Assembly (NCBI GenBank): GCA_046154645.1
Contig: JBJXDZ010000092.1
Location: 43,713 to 107,712 of the forward strand
DNA: 64,000 nt
Direction: 5' to 3'
From: Ga0077555 sp046154645
GTDB taxonomy: Bacteria; Pseudomonadota; Alphaproteobacteria; Rhizobiales; Hyphomicrobiaceae
Within the stretch, counting starts at the first letter, position 1; each line of letters begins with the position of its first letter. The notes under the pieces are model-generated. The model did not search any database, was not told the origin of the DNA, and worked only from the letters and a program-made list of their open reading frames with translations. Positions 15,520 through 22,894 of this stretch are shown here, one piece after another. The translations under genes and the position numbers were made by a program.

Positions 15520-17769
15520 TTAAGCTACCAGTTCCGGCTTGGACAGCGGAGCGAGACTGGTCGCGACGTCGATGAGATGACCGGCACCCGCGGCACGCTC
15601 GGTGACCACGCCAATATCTGCGGCGGCGATGCCGGCAGCGGCCAAAGCCGCGAGGCACGCCTGCGCACGTGCAGCGGGAATGCCCGCCAGCAAGCCGCCC
15701 GAGGTCTGCGGGTCGAACAGGATGGCGAGGGTTCTGGCCTCGAGACCGGCGCTACCGACCTTGTCCGCCAGTGCCAGGTTCTCCGGCAGCAGCGTCGAGC
15801 CGATCCCGGTCGCTGCTAGTTCGGCAACACCCGACAGTAGGGGCAGGCGGTCAATTGTAATCGCGGCAGCACGGCCCGAGCCCTCCAGCATCTCGATCAA
15901 ATGGCCAGCCAGGCCGAAGCCCGTAATGTCGGTTGCAGCTGTCGCAGCATGGTTAGCCAGCACGCGGGACGCCACACCGTTGGTTGCGCGCATGCTGGCG
16001 ATGGCTGCTGCCACATCACGGGCGTGGGCCCGGCCGCGCATCCATGCCGCAAACAGAATGCCGGTGCCGAGCGGCTTGGTCAGGATCAGGTGGTCGCCGA
16101 CCGCCAGGCCGCCTTTGCGCAACACACGCTGGCGCGGCACGGCACCGGACACGAAGAAGCCGACAGAAAGCTCCGCGCCCTCGCTCGAGTGACCGCCAAC
16201 CAACGCTACCTGCTCGCGGTCGAAGACCGCGCGGGCGCCAGCCATCAGCTGGAAGAGGTCGTCTTCGCTGGGCTTGGCATCGGCATGCGGCAGCACGGCG
16301 ACGGCCAAGGCATGGTCGGGACGGCCGCCCTTGGCGAAGATATCACTGAGTGCGTGTGCCGCCGCGATCTCGCCCATGACGAAGGGCTCTGGCCAGATGG
16401 CGCGGAAAAAGTCGACGCTTTCGAGCCGCAAGTCCTTGGCCCCAAGATCGAGCAGCGCTGCGTCGTCGCCGGGCGCGAGATCGACGATCGCGGCGGTGTC
16501 GGAAGCAGCCGGCAAACGCAGCAGTGCACGCGCCAGCGTGACGGGGCCGATCTTGGCGGCGCATCCGCCGCAGCGCATCTCGTTGTCGGCAGTCTCGTCA
16601 CCGTCGCGCGACGCCATCGCCGGCAACTTGTTGAAGCGATCCATAAAGGCGCGGTCGATGCGGTCCTTCCATGTCCAGGCCCACCGCCCGGTCGCCGCAA
16701 ACGTGCCGCGCGCAGCGATCGCCTGCTTGTCTCCGAGCGAGAGCAGTGTGAGGAATTGCCGTTGCGGCCTGAATGGTTGCGCGGCCTGTCCGTTAACGCG
16801 ACGGCGCAGATTGTCGGTCAGCGGCGGCCCCTGGCGTACGGCGAACACACCAGCTTTCTCGCGCACGTGCTCTGTCACCGTTGCACAATCGCCGACCGCG
16901 AACACATCGTCGTCGTCGAGCACTTGCAAGGTGGGGCGCACGGCAATGAAACCACGCGGATCAAGCGGTAAACCTGCGGTCGCGAACCAGGCCGGCGGCG
17001 CGGCTTTCGTGGTCACGAGCACGGCGTCAGCCGGCACGCGGTTGCCGCTCGTCAAGACGATGTGCTCGGCCGTGATCTCCACCGCGCTATCGCTCTCGAT
17101 GACGGTGATGTGGCGCTCTGCAAGGGCTTTGCGACCAAGTCTCTGGGCGCGAACATTGTGCGTCGGCAACACGCCGCCGCTGCCGATGAGCGTGAATGTG
17201 AAGGCTTCCGGCGCGAGCCCGCGGCTCTTGGCCTCGTCAAGCAGGCGATGCCGCAATGCCAGCACCAGCTCAAAGCCCGCCGCGCCAGTCCCGACCACGG
17301 CGATGCGGCGTGGACCATCAACTTGAAGCGCACGCGAAAGCAGCGCCTGCCACTTGGGCGCAAACAGCGAGACGGGCTTGACCGCAATCGCGTATTTCTC
17401 GGCACCTCGAATGTCACCAAGCGACGGCGTGATGCCGGTATCGAACGAGACCACGTCGTAGCCGACTGGCGGCCGATCGTGGAGGAGGATCCGCCGGGCG
17501 CCGCGATCGATGCCGACCGCCTCGCCGTGAATGAGGCGTACGCCCGCACGCTGAGCGAGCCGTACCAGATCGATGTGGCAATCATCGAGCGAATAGTGTC
17601 CGGCCACATGCCCGGGCAGCATGCCCGAATAAGGCGCATCCAGCTCCTTCGCGATCAGCGTTACGCCGAGGCCAGGCTCGGGCCGCATGGCGAGTGCACG
17701 TAGCACAAACACGTGCGCATGGCCGCCACCAATCAGCACCAGGCGCTTGCGTACCGGGCTAACGTGCAT
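15520..17769 (-). CDS. selD: Fusion of an FAD/NAD(P) oxidoreductase with selenophosphate synthase SelD
   Basis: SelD makes selenophosphate, the selenium donor for selenocysteine and 2-selenouridine, from selenide and ATP. The 749-residue protein has two parts. Residues 1-375 form an NDH-2-like pyridine-nucleotide oxidoreductase with two Rossmann motifs (LVLIGGGHAHV at 10-20, IAVVGTGAAGFE at 156-167) and the FAD-site DDDVFAVGDCA. Residues about 395-749 are SelD, with the active-site loop MRCGGCAAKIG (Cys400, Cys403, Lys406), the ATP-binding PGDDAALLDL, and GGHSSEGAEL. Cysteine, not selenocysteine, is encoded in the loop. This fusion is known in other bacteria, and the N-terminal part may supply reduced selenide. 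No selA, selB, selU/mnmH or tRNA-Sec is in the window. Confidence 0.92.
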   Translation of the reverse strand: MHVSPVRKRLVLIGGGHAHVFVLRALAMRPEPGLGVTLIAKELDAPYSGMLPGHVAGHYSLDDCHIDLVRLAQRAGVRLIHGEAVGIDRGARRILLHDRPPVGYDVVSFDTGITPSLGDIRGAEKYAIAVKPVSLFAPKWQALLSRALQVDGPRRIAVVGTGAAGFELVLALRHRLLDEAKSRGLAPEAFTFTLIGSGGVLPTHNVRAQRLGRKALAERHITVIESDSAVEITAEHIVLTSGNRVPADAVLVTTKAAPPAWFATAGLPLDPRGFIAVRPTLQVLDDDDVFAVGDCATVTEHVREKAGVFAVRQGPPLTDNLRRRVNGQAAQPFRPQRQFLTLLSLGDKQAIAARGTFAATGRWAWTWKDRIDRAFMDRFNKLPAMASRDGDETADNEMRCGGCAAKIGPVTLARALLRLPAASDTAAIVDLAPGDDAALLDLGAKDLRLESVDFFRAIWPEPFVMGEIAAAHALSDIFAKGGRPDHALAVAVLPHADAKPSEDDLFQLMAGARAVFDREQVALVGGHSSEGAELSVGFFVSGAVPRQRVLRKGGLAVGDHLILTKPLGTGILFAAWMRGRAHARDVAAAIASMRATNGVASRVLANHAATAATDITGFGLAGHLIEMLEGSGRAAAITIDRLPLLSGVAELAATGIGSTLLPENLALADKVGSAGLEARTLAILFDPQTSGGLLAGIPAARAQACLAALAAAGIAAADIGVVTERAAGAGHLIDVATSLAPLSKPELVA

Positions 17770-18156
17770 CTTCCCGGCCCATCCTTACAGTCGGCAAAAG
17801 CATCTCGTCGAACGGCGGCGCCGCGTCCAGGCATGGATTGGCCGCGACGCGGATCAGCTAGCGCGTTGCGGCCAAGGAACTCTCAGCCAGCATCGGTCGG
17901 CGGCAGTGTAGGCCGGCGCGGTGCGAGCATGAAGGGGACTTGCGCCGGTGACTTAGGCTGGGGGCCGTCGACGCCGCAAGAGGCTTAGCCATCACGGCGG
18001 CATCACAAACGATTGAATGCGAAACGCAGCGGTCTATATTTACATCAAATCGAACATCGTTTAGAACTATCTCCAGCACCCGACGATGGCGATAGCAAAC
18101 GCCTTCAACCCTTCCACCCACAGGCCCTGACCCGAACCATGCAAAGGATTTTTCCC
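17770..18156. other. Intergenic region between selD and the small exported protein
   Basis: The 387-base divergent gap contains the predicted promoter at 18013-18040 and a 117-base leader before the small exported protein. I looked here for a tRNA-Sec because of selD and found no T-arm signature. The minus-strand open frame that crosses the region is low-complexity and unsupported. Confidence 0.5.
18013..18040 (+). promoter_or_regulatory. Predicted sigma-70-type promoter
   Basis: TTGAAT (18013-18018) and TATATT (18035-18040) are separated by 16 bases, close to the vegetative consensus, and stand out in otherwise GC-rich sequence. They point at the small exported protein whose ATG is at 18157. 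Confidence 0.5.
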
Positions 18157-18369
18157 ATGAAAGCGCTCGCCGCCGCTCTGCTCGCCCTCGGTGTTTTCTC
18201 AACTGCCGCCAGCGCCCAATGGTGCCCGCCAGGCCAAGGCTACGGCCAGCAGCATCCGAGCCACGGTCGCATGACCAGCCCCATCCGCAAGCCACAGCCC
18301 CCCGCTGCTGGTCCCGAGACCCCCGCCGAACCAGCTCCGGCTCCTGTCGAGCCTGTGCCGCAGAAGTAA
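18157..18369 (+). CDS. Small exported proline-rich protein
   Basis: A 70-residue protein of unknown function. Residues 1-21 are a Sec signal peptide (MKALAAALLALGVFSTAASA, cut before QWCPPG). The mature part of about 50 residues is proline- and glutamine-rich with one cysteine, ending EPAPAPVEPVPQK. No domain is recognised. The ATG at 18157 is chosen because AAAGGA sits 8 bases upstream; an ATG 18 bases earlier lacks a site. It stands alone, with its own promoter-like element and a strong terminator 72 bases downstream, so it is probably a single-gene transcript. Confidence 0.7.
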   Translation: MKALAAALLALGVFSTAASAQWCPPGQGYGQQHPSHGRMTSPIRKPQPPAAGPETPAEPAPAPVEPVPQK

Positions 18370-18441
18370 CTGCCGCCTCTACCCTCCCTCGATCCATCCC
18401 GATTTCCTCCCCTGACGTTTATGGCAAGGCATGGCGACCTC

Positions 18442-18480
18442 GGTCTGTAGGAGCAACCCTCCTGCAGACCCTTTTTGTGT
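18442..18480 (+). terminator. Strong intrinsic terminator
   Basis: A 12-bp stem (GGTCTGTAGGAG with CTCCTGCAGACC, one G-U pair) with a 5-base CAACC loop is followed by CTTTTTGTGT. It lies 72 bases past the stop of the small exported protein gene and ends that transcript. Confidence 0.9.
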
Positions 18481-18557
18481 CCCGATTGACGCCCGCATGC
18501 GTGCAATCCGTCGCACGCCCTTCACAGCTCCCCGCCTTCGACGCTAAGCTTGCGGTC

Positions 18558-19172
18558 ATGAAACCCAAACGCCGATCCAGGAAAAGTCCGGGCGAAGGCT
18601 CCCTCGAGGGGCAATTGCTGCTCGCGATGCCGAACATGACCGACAAGCGCTTTCAGCGCTCCGTGATCTACATGTGCAGCCACACCCCTGACAGCGCCAT
18701 GGGATTGATCATCAATCAGCGCGCCAATGGTGTCACCTTCCCGGGCCTGCTGAAACAGCTGAAGATCATCGGCGACGAGGCCGAAGATTCCCTGTCCCCC
18801 GATGTGATGCGCATGTCGGTGCACGTCGGCGGGCCGGTTTCGACCCAGCAAGGCTTCGTGCTGCACAGCGCCGACTACTTCGCAGCCTCGGCCTCGCAGC
18901 GCATCGACAGCAGCTTCTGCCTGACCGCCACCATCGACATTCTGCGCGCCATTTCCGAAGGCAACGGTCCTGACAAGGCTATTCTTGCCCTCGGCTATTC
19001 CGGCTGGTCGGCAGGCCAGCTCGAGAGCGAGATCCAGGCCAACGGCTGGTTGCACTGCCCGGCCGATCCTGAGATCGTTTTCAGCCCCGATCTGGAGCTC
19101 AAGTACGAGCGCGCTTTGTTCACGATCGGCGTCGACCTGTCCCATCTTGTCAGCGAAGCCGGCCACGCCTGA
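18558..19172 (+). CDS. YqgE/AlgH family protein (UPF0301)
   Basis: A conserved bacterial protein (DUF179) of unsettled function, 204 residues. Family blocks are visible: LEGQLLLAMPNMTDKRFQRSVIYMCSH at the N-terminus, MGLIINQ, VHVGGPVSTQQGFVLH, ALGYSGWSAGQLESEIQANGWL and the C-terminal KYERALFTIGVDLSHL. The Pseudomonas member was once named AlgH for a link to alginate regulation, but the family is broadly conserved and that role should not be carried over. The ATG at 18558 fits the usual 20-residue lead before the LLLAMP block. It lies between the upstream terminator and the arsR-like operon. Confidence 0.92.
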   Translation: MKPKRRSRKSPGEGSLEGQLLLAMPNMTDKRFQRSVIYMCSHTPDSAMGLIINQRANGVTFPGLLKQLKIIGDEAEDSLSPDVMRMSVHVGGPVSTQQGFVLHSADYFAASASQRIDSSFCLTATIDILRAISEGNGPDKAILALGYSGWSAGQLESEIQANGWLHCPADPEIVFSPDLELKYERALFTIGVDLSHLVSEAGHA

Positions 19173-19249
19173 AGCCGTGTCCCGTCATGGCGCCGCATCC
19201 TTCGCCGGCGCTCGACTACCGAAGGGTGCAAGGGCTTAAGCGGCTGAAA

Positions 19250-19281
19250 AATTGTATTTCGATAATTCTGGAAGTACAATT
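19250..19281 (+). promoter_or_regulatory. 32-bp palindromic operator of the arsR-like operon
   Basis: AATTGTA and TACAATT are perfect arms around an 18-base centre, and 13 of the 16 half-site positions are symmetric over the full 32 bases. The right arm overlaps a consensus -35 (TTGACA, 19280-19285). A weak -10 (CATCCT, 19303-19308) would place the transcription start at about the ATG at 19316, so the message may be leaderless. This is the layout expected for an ArsR/SmtB repressor blocking its own promoter. Confidence 0.75.
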
Positions 19282-19315
19282 GACATCTCGACCCGCATGC
19301 GGCATCCTCACCCGC

Positions 19316-19639
19316 ATGAGAATCGATGACGCAGCCGCCCGCCTGGAAGCCTTGGGGAATCCGACCCGCCTCAGAATCTTCCGCGCCCTCGTCCGCGCTG
19401 GAGATGCCGGCCTCAGTGTCGGCAAGCTTCAGTCAAAACTGGACGTCGCGCCGTCAACGCTCTCGCATCACCTCAAAACCATGCTGATCGTCGACCTCAT
19501 CGCCCAGGAACGGCAATCGACGACACTGATTTGCCGCGCCAACTATGCCGTGATGCGCTCCCTGCTAGATTTCCTGGTTGAGGAATGCTGCAGTGAAACC
19601 GCCTGCGCTACGCCGGAAGCTCAAGTCAAAGTCGCCTGA
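19316..19639 (+). CDS. arsR: ArsR/SmtB family repressor, probable arsenite sensor
   Basis: A 107-residue winged-helix regulator: LEALGNPTRLRIFRALV starts the fold and LDVAPSTLSHHLKTM is the recognition helix region. The C-terminus carries Cys91, Cys92 and Cys97 (EECCSETAC), which resembles the C-terminal cysteine triad used for As(III) binding by the Acidithiobacillus ferrooxidans ArsR, so metalloid sensing is likely. Cys73 is also present. The ATG at 19316 has no Shine-Dalgarno, but the predicted promoter would make a leaderless message. A 32-bp palindrome lies directly upstream, and the flavoprotein gene follows after 42 bases, so the pair is probably an auto-repressed operon. Confidence 0.88.
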   Translation: MRIDDAAARLEALGNPTRLRIFRALVRAGDAGLSVGKLQSKLDVAPSTLSHHLKTMLIVDLIAQERQSTTLICRANYAVMRSLLDFLVEECCSETACATPEAQVKVA

Positions 19640-19681
19640 AGATTTCCCCGGAATTTCGAACATGCCGGAAGGACCGAACAA

Positions 19682-21091
19682 ATGAATGACGCAGCTGCAA
19701 AATCGATTGCCATCATAGGCGCCGGTCCTGTCGGACTTGCCGCCGCCGCCCACGCGCTCGAACGTGGGCTCAATCCCATTGTCCTCGAAGCCGGCGCCGA
19801 CATCGGCCATGCCGTACGGCAGTGGGGCCATGTGCGCATGTTTTCTCCGTGGGAGTACAACATTGACCAGGCTGCGGAGCGCCTGCTGCGCACCACCGGT
19901 TGGAATGCTCCGCCTCCGCACGCTTACCCGACGGGGGGCGATCTGGTTGCAAGCTATTTGGAGCCCTTGGCCCACCGCACGTCACTCGAACCGCACATCC
20001 GCACCGAGGCGCGTGTGACGTCGATCAGTCGCGTGGGTTTTGACAAGGTCAAGTCGCAGGGCCGCGCCGCCGCACCGTTCGAGATCCGCTATCAAAACGG
20101 GGCTGGCCCGAAATCCGTGCGGGTCGACGCGGTGATCGATGCCTCCGGTACCTGGTTCACCCCTAATGCGGCCGGTGCCAACGGCCTCGATGCCATCGGT
20201 GAAACCGGCGGGGCGCGTCACGTCGCCTACGCCATGCCGGACGTACTTGGCGCTGCGCGCCCCCGCTATGCCGGAAAGACGGTGGCCGTGCTTGGTGCCG
20301 GTCATTCGGCCATCGGCACGCTGATTGATCTAGCAGCTCTGCAAGCCGAGGTTCCTGGCACGCGCGTCATCTGGCTCCTGCGCGGCGACAAACCGGAGAA
20401 GGCGTTCGGCGGCGGCGCCAATGACAAGCTTTCAGCGCGCGGCGCGCTTGGCACTGCTTTCGCGCAGTTGGTCCACGACAAGACGATTGCCGTCGAGACG
20501 GCGTTCCGCGTCTCGCATCTCACGTTGACCGAAGGTCGCCTGCGCATCGGCGCCGGTTCAGCGTGTTGTGGACGGCACGTGGTGGTGGATGAGCTGATTG
20601 TCGCGACCGGTTTCCGGCCTGATCTGTCGTTCCAGCGCGAACTGCGCATCAGTCTCGATCCGGCATTGGAGTGCCCGCCTTTGTTGGCCCCCTTGATCGA
20701 TCCCAATGAGCACAGTTGCGGTACGGTGCGTCCCCACGGCGCCCGCGAGTTGGCGCAGCCGGAACCTGGCTTCTACATTGCCGGCATGAAATCCTACGGC
20801 CGCGCGCCGACGTTCCTGATGTTGACCGGCTACGAGCAGGTGCGCTCCATCGTTGCCGAGATCGCCGGTGATCACGCGGCTGCCGCACGCGTGGAGCTGG
20901 TGTTGCCAGAAACCGGCGTGTGCAATGTCCAGACCGCGAATGCCGCGTCCGGCGACTGTTGCGGTGGCCCGGCAAAAGTGGATGTGAGCGCGTGCTGCGT
21001 CGCCGACGAAACCGCAAAGGCCAAGGGCCAGGGTGGGTGTGGCTCGCCAGCACCTGTTGCAAAAGCAGCAAAGGCATCGTGTTGCGGCTGA
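19682..21091 (+). CDS. FAD/NAD(P)-binding flavoprotein with cysteine-rich tail (ArsO-like)
   Basis: A 469-residue oxidoreductase related to flavin-containing monooxygenases. It has an FAD Rossmann motif (IAIIGAGPVGLAAAA, residues 9-23), a second nucleotide motif (VAVLGAGHSAIGTLIDL) and IVATGFRPDL. Such flavoproteins occur in ars operons (ArsO-type), but their reaction is not well established. The last 70 residues are unusual: they contain repeated cysteine pairs, GDCCGGP, SACC, GGCG and a final SCCG, which suggests binding of a thiophilic ion such as As(III) or Sb(III). It follows arsR by 42 bases with GGAAGGA before the ATG. No arsB, acr3, arsC, arsM or arsH is in the window. The direct neighbour downstream is convergent and unrelated. 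Confidence 0.8.
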   Translation: MNDAAAKSIAIIGAGPVGLAAAAHALERGLNPIVLEAGADIGHAVRQWGHVRMFSPWEYNIDQAAERLLRTTGWNAPPPHAYPTGGDLVASYLEPLAHRTSLEPHIRTEARVTSISRVGFDKVKSQGRAAAPFEIRYQNGAGPKSVRVDAVIDASGTWFTPNAAGANGLDAIGETGGARHVAYAMPDVLGAARPRYAGKTVAVLGAGHSAIGTLIDLAALQAEVPGTRVIWLLRGDKPEKAFGGGANDKLSARGALGTAFAQLVHDKTIAVETAFRVSHLTLTEGRLRIGAGSACCGRHVVVDELIVATGFRPDLSFQRELRISLDPALECPPLLAPLIDPNEHSCGTVRPHGARELAQPEPGFYIAGMKSYGRAPTFLMLTGYEQVRSIVAEIAGDHAAAARVELVLPETGVCNVQTANAASGDCCGGPAKVDVSACCVADETAKAKGQGGCGSPAPVAKAAKASCCG

Positions 21092-21152
21092 CGCAGCAGG
21101 GTGCAAGCTGGTGGCGGCCATCGCCGTCGCCGGCAGCAGCCGAATGCAAGGC

Positions 21153-22889
21153 TTACTTGACAGCGATGCCTTTGGCCTTGCCGGTTTTCGCCGCACCGAG
21201 CGACACGGCACGACCATAAATATCCCTTGCGCTCTTGGCACTGATCCGGCTCTCGGCCAGATCAGCCGCGACTTGGGCATCATCACGCGCCCACGGATCG
21301 CCGATTCCGGCCCCGCCTGGCGTCAGGATCGCCAGCCGCTCCTGCGCCGGCACCAGCTGGAAGCCCTTGCCTTTCAGCTTCTTGCCTGACTTCAAGCCGA
21401 CATATCCAGCCGCCCCATCCGACCCGCCATCGCGCCCTCGCGGCGGATGCTCGATGCGATCAAAGGCCGCCAGCAACTCGAACGGTTGCCCGATCGCCGA
21501 GCCGATCTCGATCTCCTGCCCAAGTCCGCCACGCGTCGTCCCCGCGCCGCCCGAATCCTCGCGGAACTGTTTCTTCCAGAAGATCAGCGGCATGATCTGC
21601 TCGGCAATCTCGACCGGCGTGCCGCGCACACCTGACGGATAGGCCGTTGCCGAAAGTCCGTCCTTGGTCGGCCGCGCGCCGGTGCCGCCATTCGACGTGA
21701 ACGTCATCGCGAAACCGTAGTTGCCCTGGTTCGCGTCTTTGGTTTGCCCACGCAGCGTGATGTTCCACAGGCACGATGTGCCTTCCGCCGGCACCCGCTC
21801 GGGGATCGCCTGCCGCAAGCAGCCGAACACCACGTCCGGCAGCATCTGTCCGATGATGTGCCGCGACAGTACGGGCCGCGGCTTCGGCGCATTGAGGATC
21901 GTGCCCTCCGGCGCCGACACCGTGAACGGCGCCAGCGAGCCCGCATTGTTGGGAATGCGCGGCGACACGGCGCAGCCAAGTCCGAACACGGTGTAGGCCG
22001 TCGTGTAGGCCATCGGCACGTTGATGCCGCGCCGCGATGCGGGGCTCGTCCCCGTATAGTCAACGTGCACGCCGCTATCGCTCACCGTGACGCGCGCCAC
22101 CAGATCAACGGGCTCATCGTAGCCGTCGATGGTCATGCTCGCGGTCCACGATCCCTTTGGCAGCTTGGCAATCTCTGCCAGCACGCCGTCGCGGCTGCGA
22201 TCACAGATGTGGTCTGCCAGGCGATCGAGATCGTCGAGCTCGAACTCCTGCATCATCTCGACCAGACGCCGGCAGCCGACATCGTTGCAATTGGCAAGCG
22301 AATACACATCGCCTTCGGTGTCGACGGGAAGACGCGTGTTGGCGCGGATCATGGCCATAAGCGTGTCGTTGAGCCGGCCACCGTCGGCGAGCTTCAGCAT
22401 CGGGATATACAGCCCTTCCATGAACACGTCGGTGGCATCGGGTCCGAAGCCCAGGCCGCCGATGTCCATCAGGTGACTGGTGCACGAAAACAGCGCCACC
22501 AGCTTGCCCTTGTGAAAGCACGGCGTTGTCAGCACGAAATCGTTGAGATGCCCCGTTCCCATCCACGGATCATTGCAGATGTAGATGTCGCCGGGCTTCA
22601 TCGTGTCGAGCGGGAAATGCCGGATGAAATGCACGACTGACTCAGCCATCGAGTTGACGTGTCCGGGCGTACCCGTCACCGCCTGCGCCAGCATACGTCC
22701 GCGCCGGTCGAACACCCCCGCCGAGAGATCGCCGCACTCGCGCACGATGGACGAGAATGCGGTGCGCAAAAGCGTCTGCGCCTGCTCTTCGACCACGGCA
22801 ATCAAGCGGCTCCACATCACCTGCATTTCGATTTCGCCATGCCGGTTGGCCTGGGCCGCGTGCGTCTTGCCATTGCGCTTCTGTGCCAT
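21153..22889 (-). CDS. hyuB: Hydantoinase B/oxoprolinase family protein
   Basis: HyuB is the second subunit of N-methylhydantoinase/5-oxoprolinase/acetone carboxylase-type enzymes, which open cyclic amides or carboxylate ketones using ATP together with HyuA. The 578-residue protein is full length, with family blocks SSIVRECGDLSAGVFD, MKPGDIYICNDPWMGTGHLNDF, HLMDIGG, GINVPMAYTTAYTVFGLG, and the C-terminal SGGAGTTRGGLGQEIE. It begins 5 bases after hyuA on the same strand, so the two are co-translated. The true substrate is not evident. It ends facing the flavoprotein gene. Confidence 0.9.
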   Translation of the reverse strand: MAQKRNGKTHAAQANRHGEIEMQVMWSRLIAVVEEQAQTLLRTAFSSIVRECGDLSAGVFDRRGRMLAQAVTGTPGHVNSMAESVVHFIRHFPLDTMKPGDIYICNDPWMGTGHLNDFVLTTPCFHKGKLVALFSCTSHLMDIGGLGFGPDATDVFMEGLYIPMLKLADGGRLNDTLMAMIRANTRLPVDTEGDVYSLANCNDVGCRRLVEMMQEFELDDLDRLADHICDRSRDGVLAEIAKLPKGSWTASMTIDGYDEPVDLVARVTVSDSGVHVDYTGTSPASRRGINVPMAYTTAYTVFGLGCAVSPRIPNNAGSLAPFTVSAPEGTILNAPKPRPVLSRHIIGQMLPDVVFGCLRQAIPERVPAEGTSCLWNITLRGQTKDANQGNYGFAMTFTSNGGTGARPTKDGLSATAYPSGVRGTPVEIAEQIMPLIFWKKQFREDSGGAGTTRGGLGQEIEIGSAIGQPFELLAAFDRIEHPPRGRDGGSDGAAGYVGLKSGKKLKGKGFQLVPAQERLAILTPGGAGIGDPWARDDAQVAADLAESRISAKSARDIYGRAVSLGAAKTGKAKGIAVK

Positions 22890-22894
22890 GACGT

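Noticed and set aside
16550..16580. Possible selenocysteine codon in the SelD active site
   Set aside because: The frame reads Cys codons in MRCGGCAAKIG and has no in-frame TGA there.
18558..19172. YqgE as an alginate regulator because of its AlgH name
   Set aside because: The family is broadly conserved in bacteria without alginate and the gene is far from the alg locus, so the old name is not evidence.
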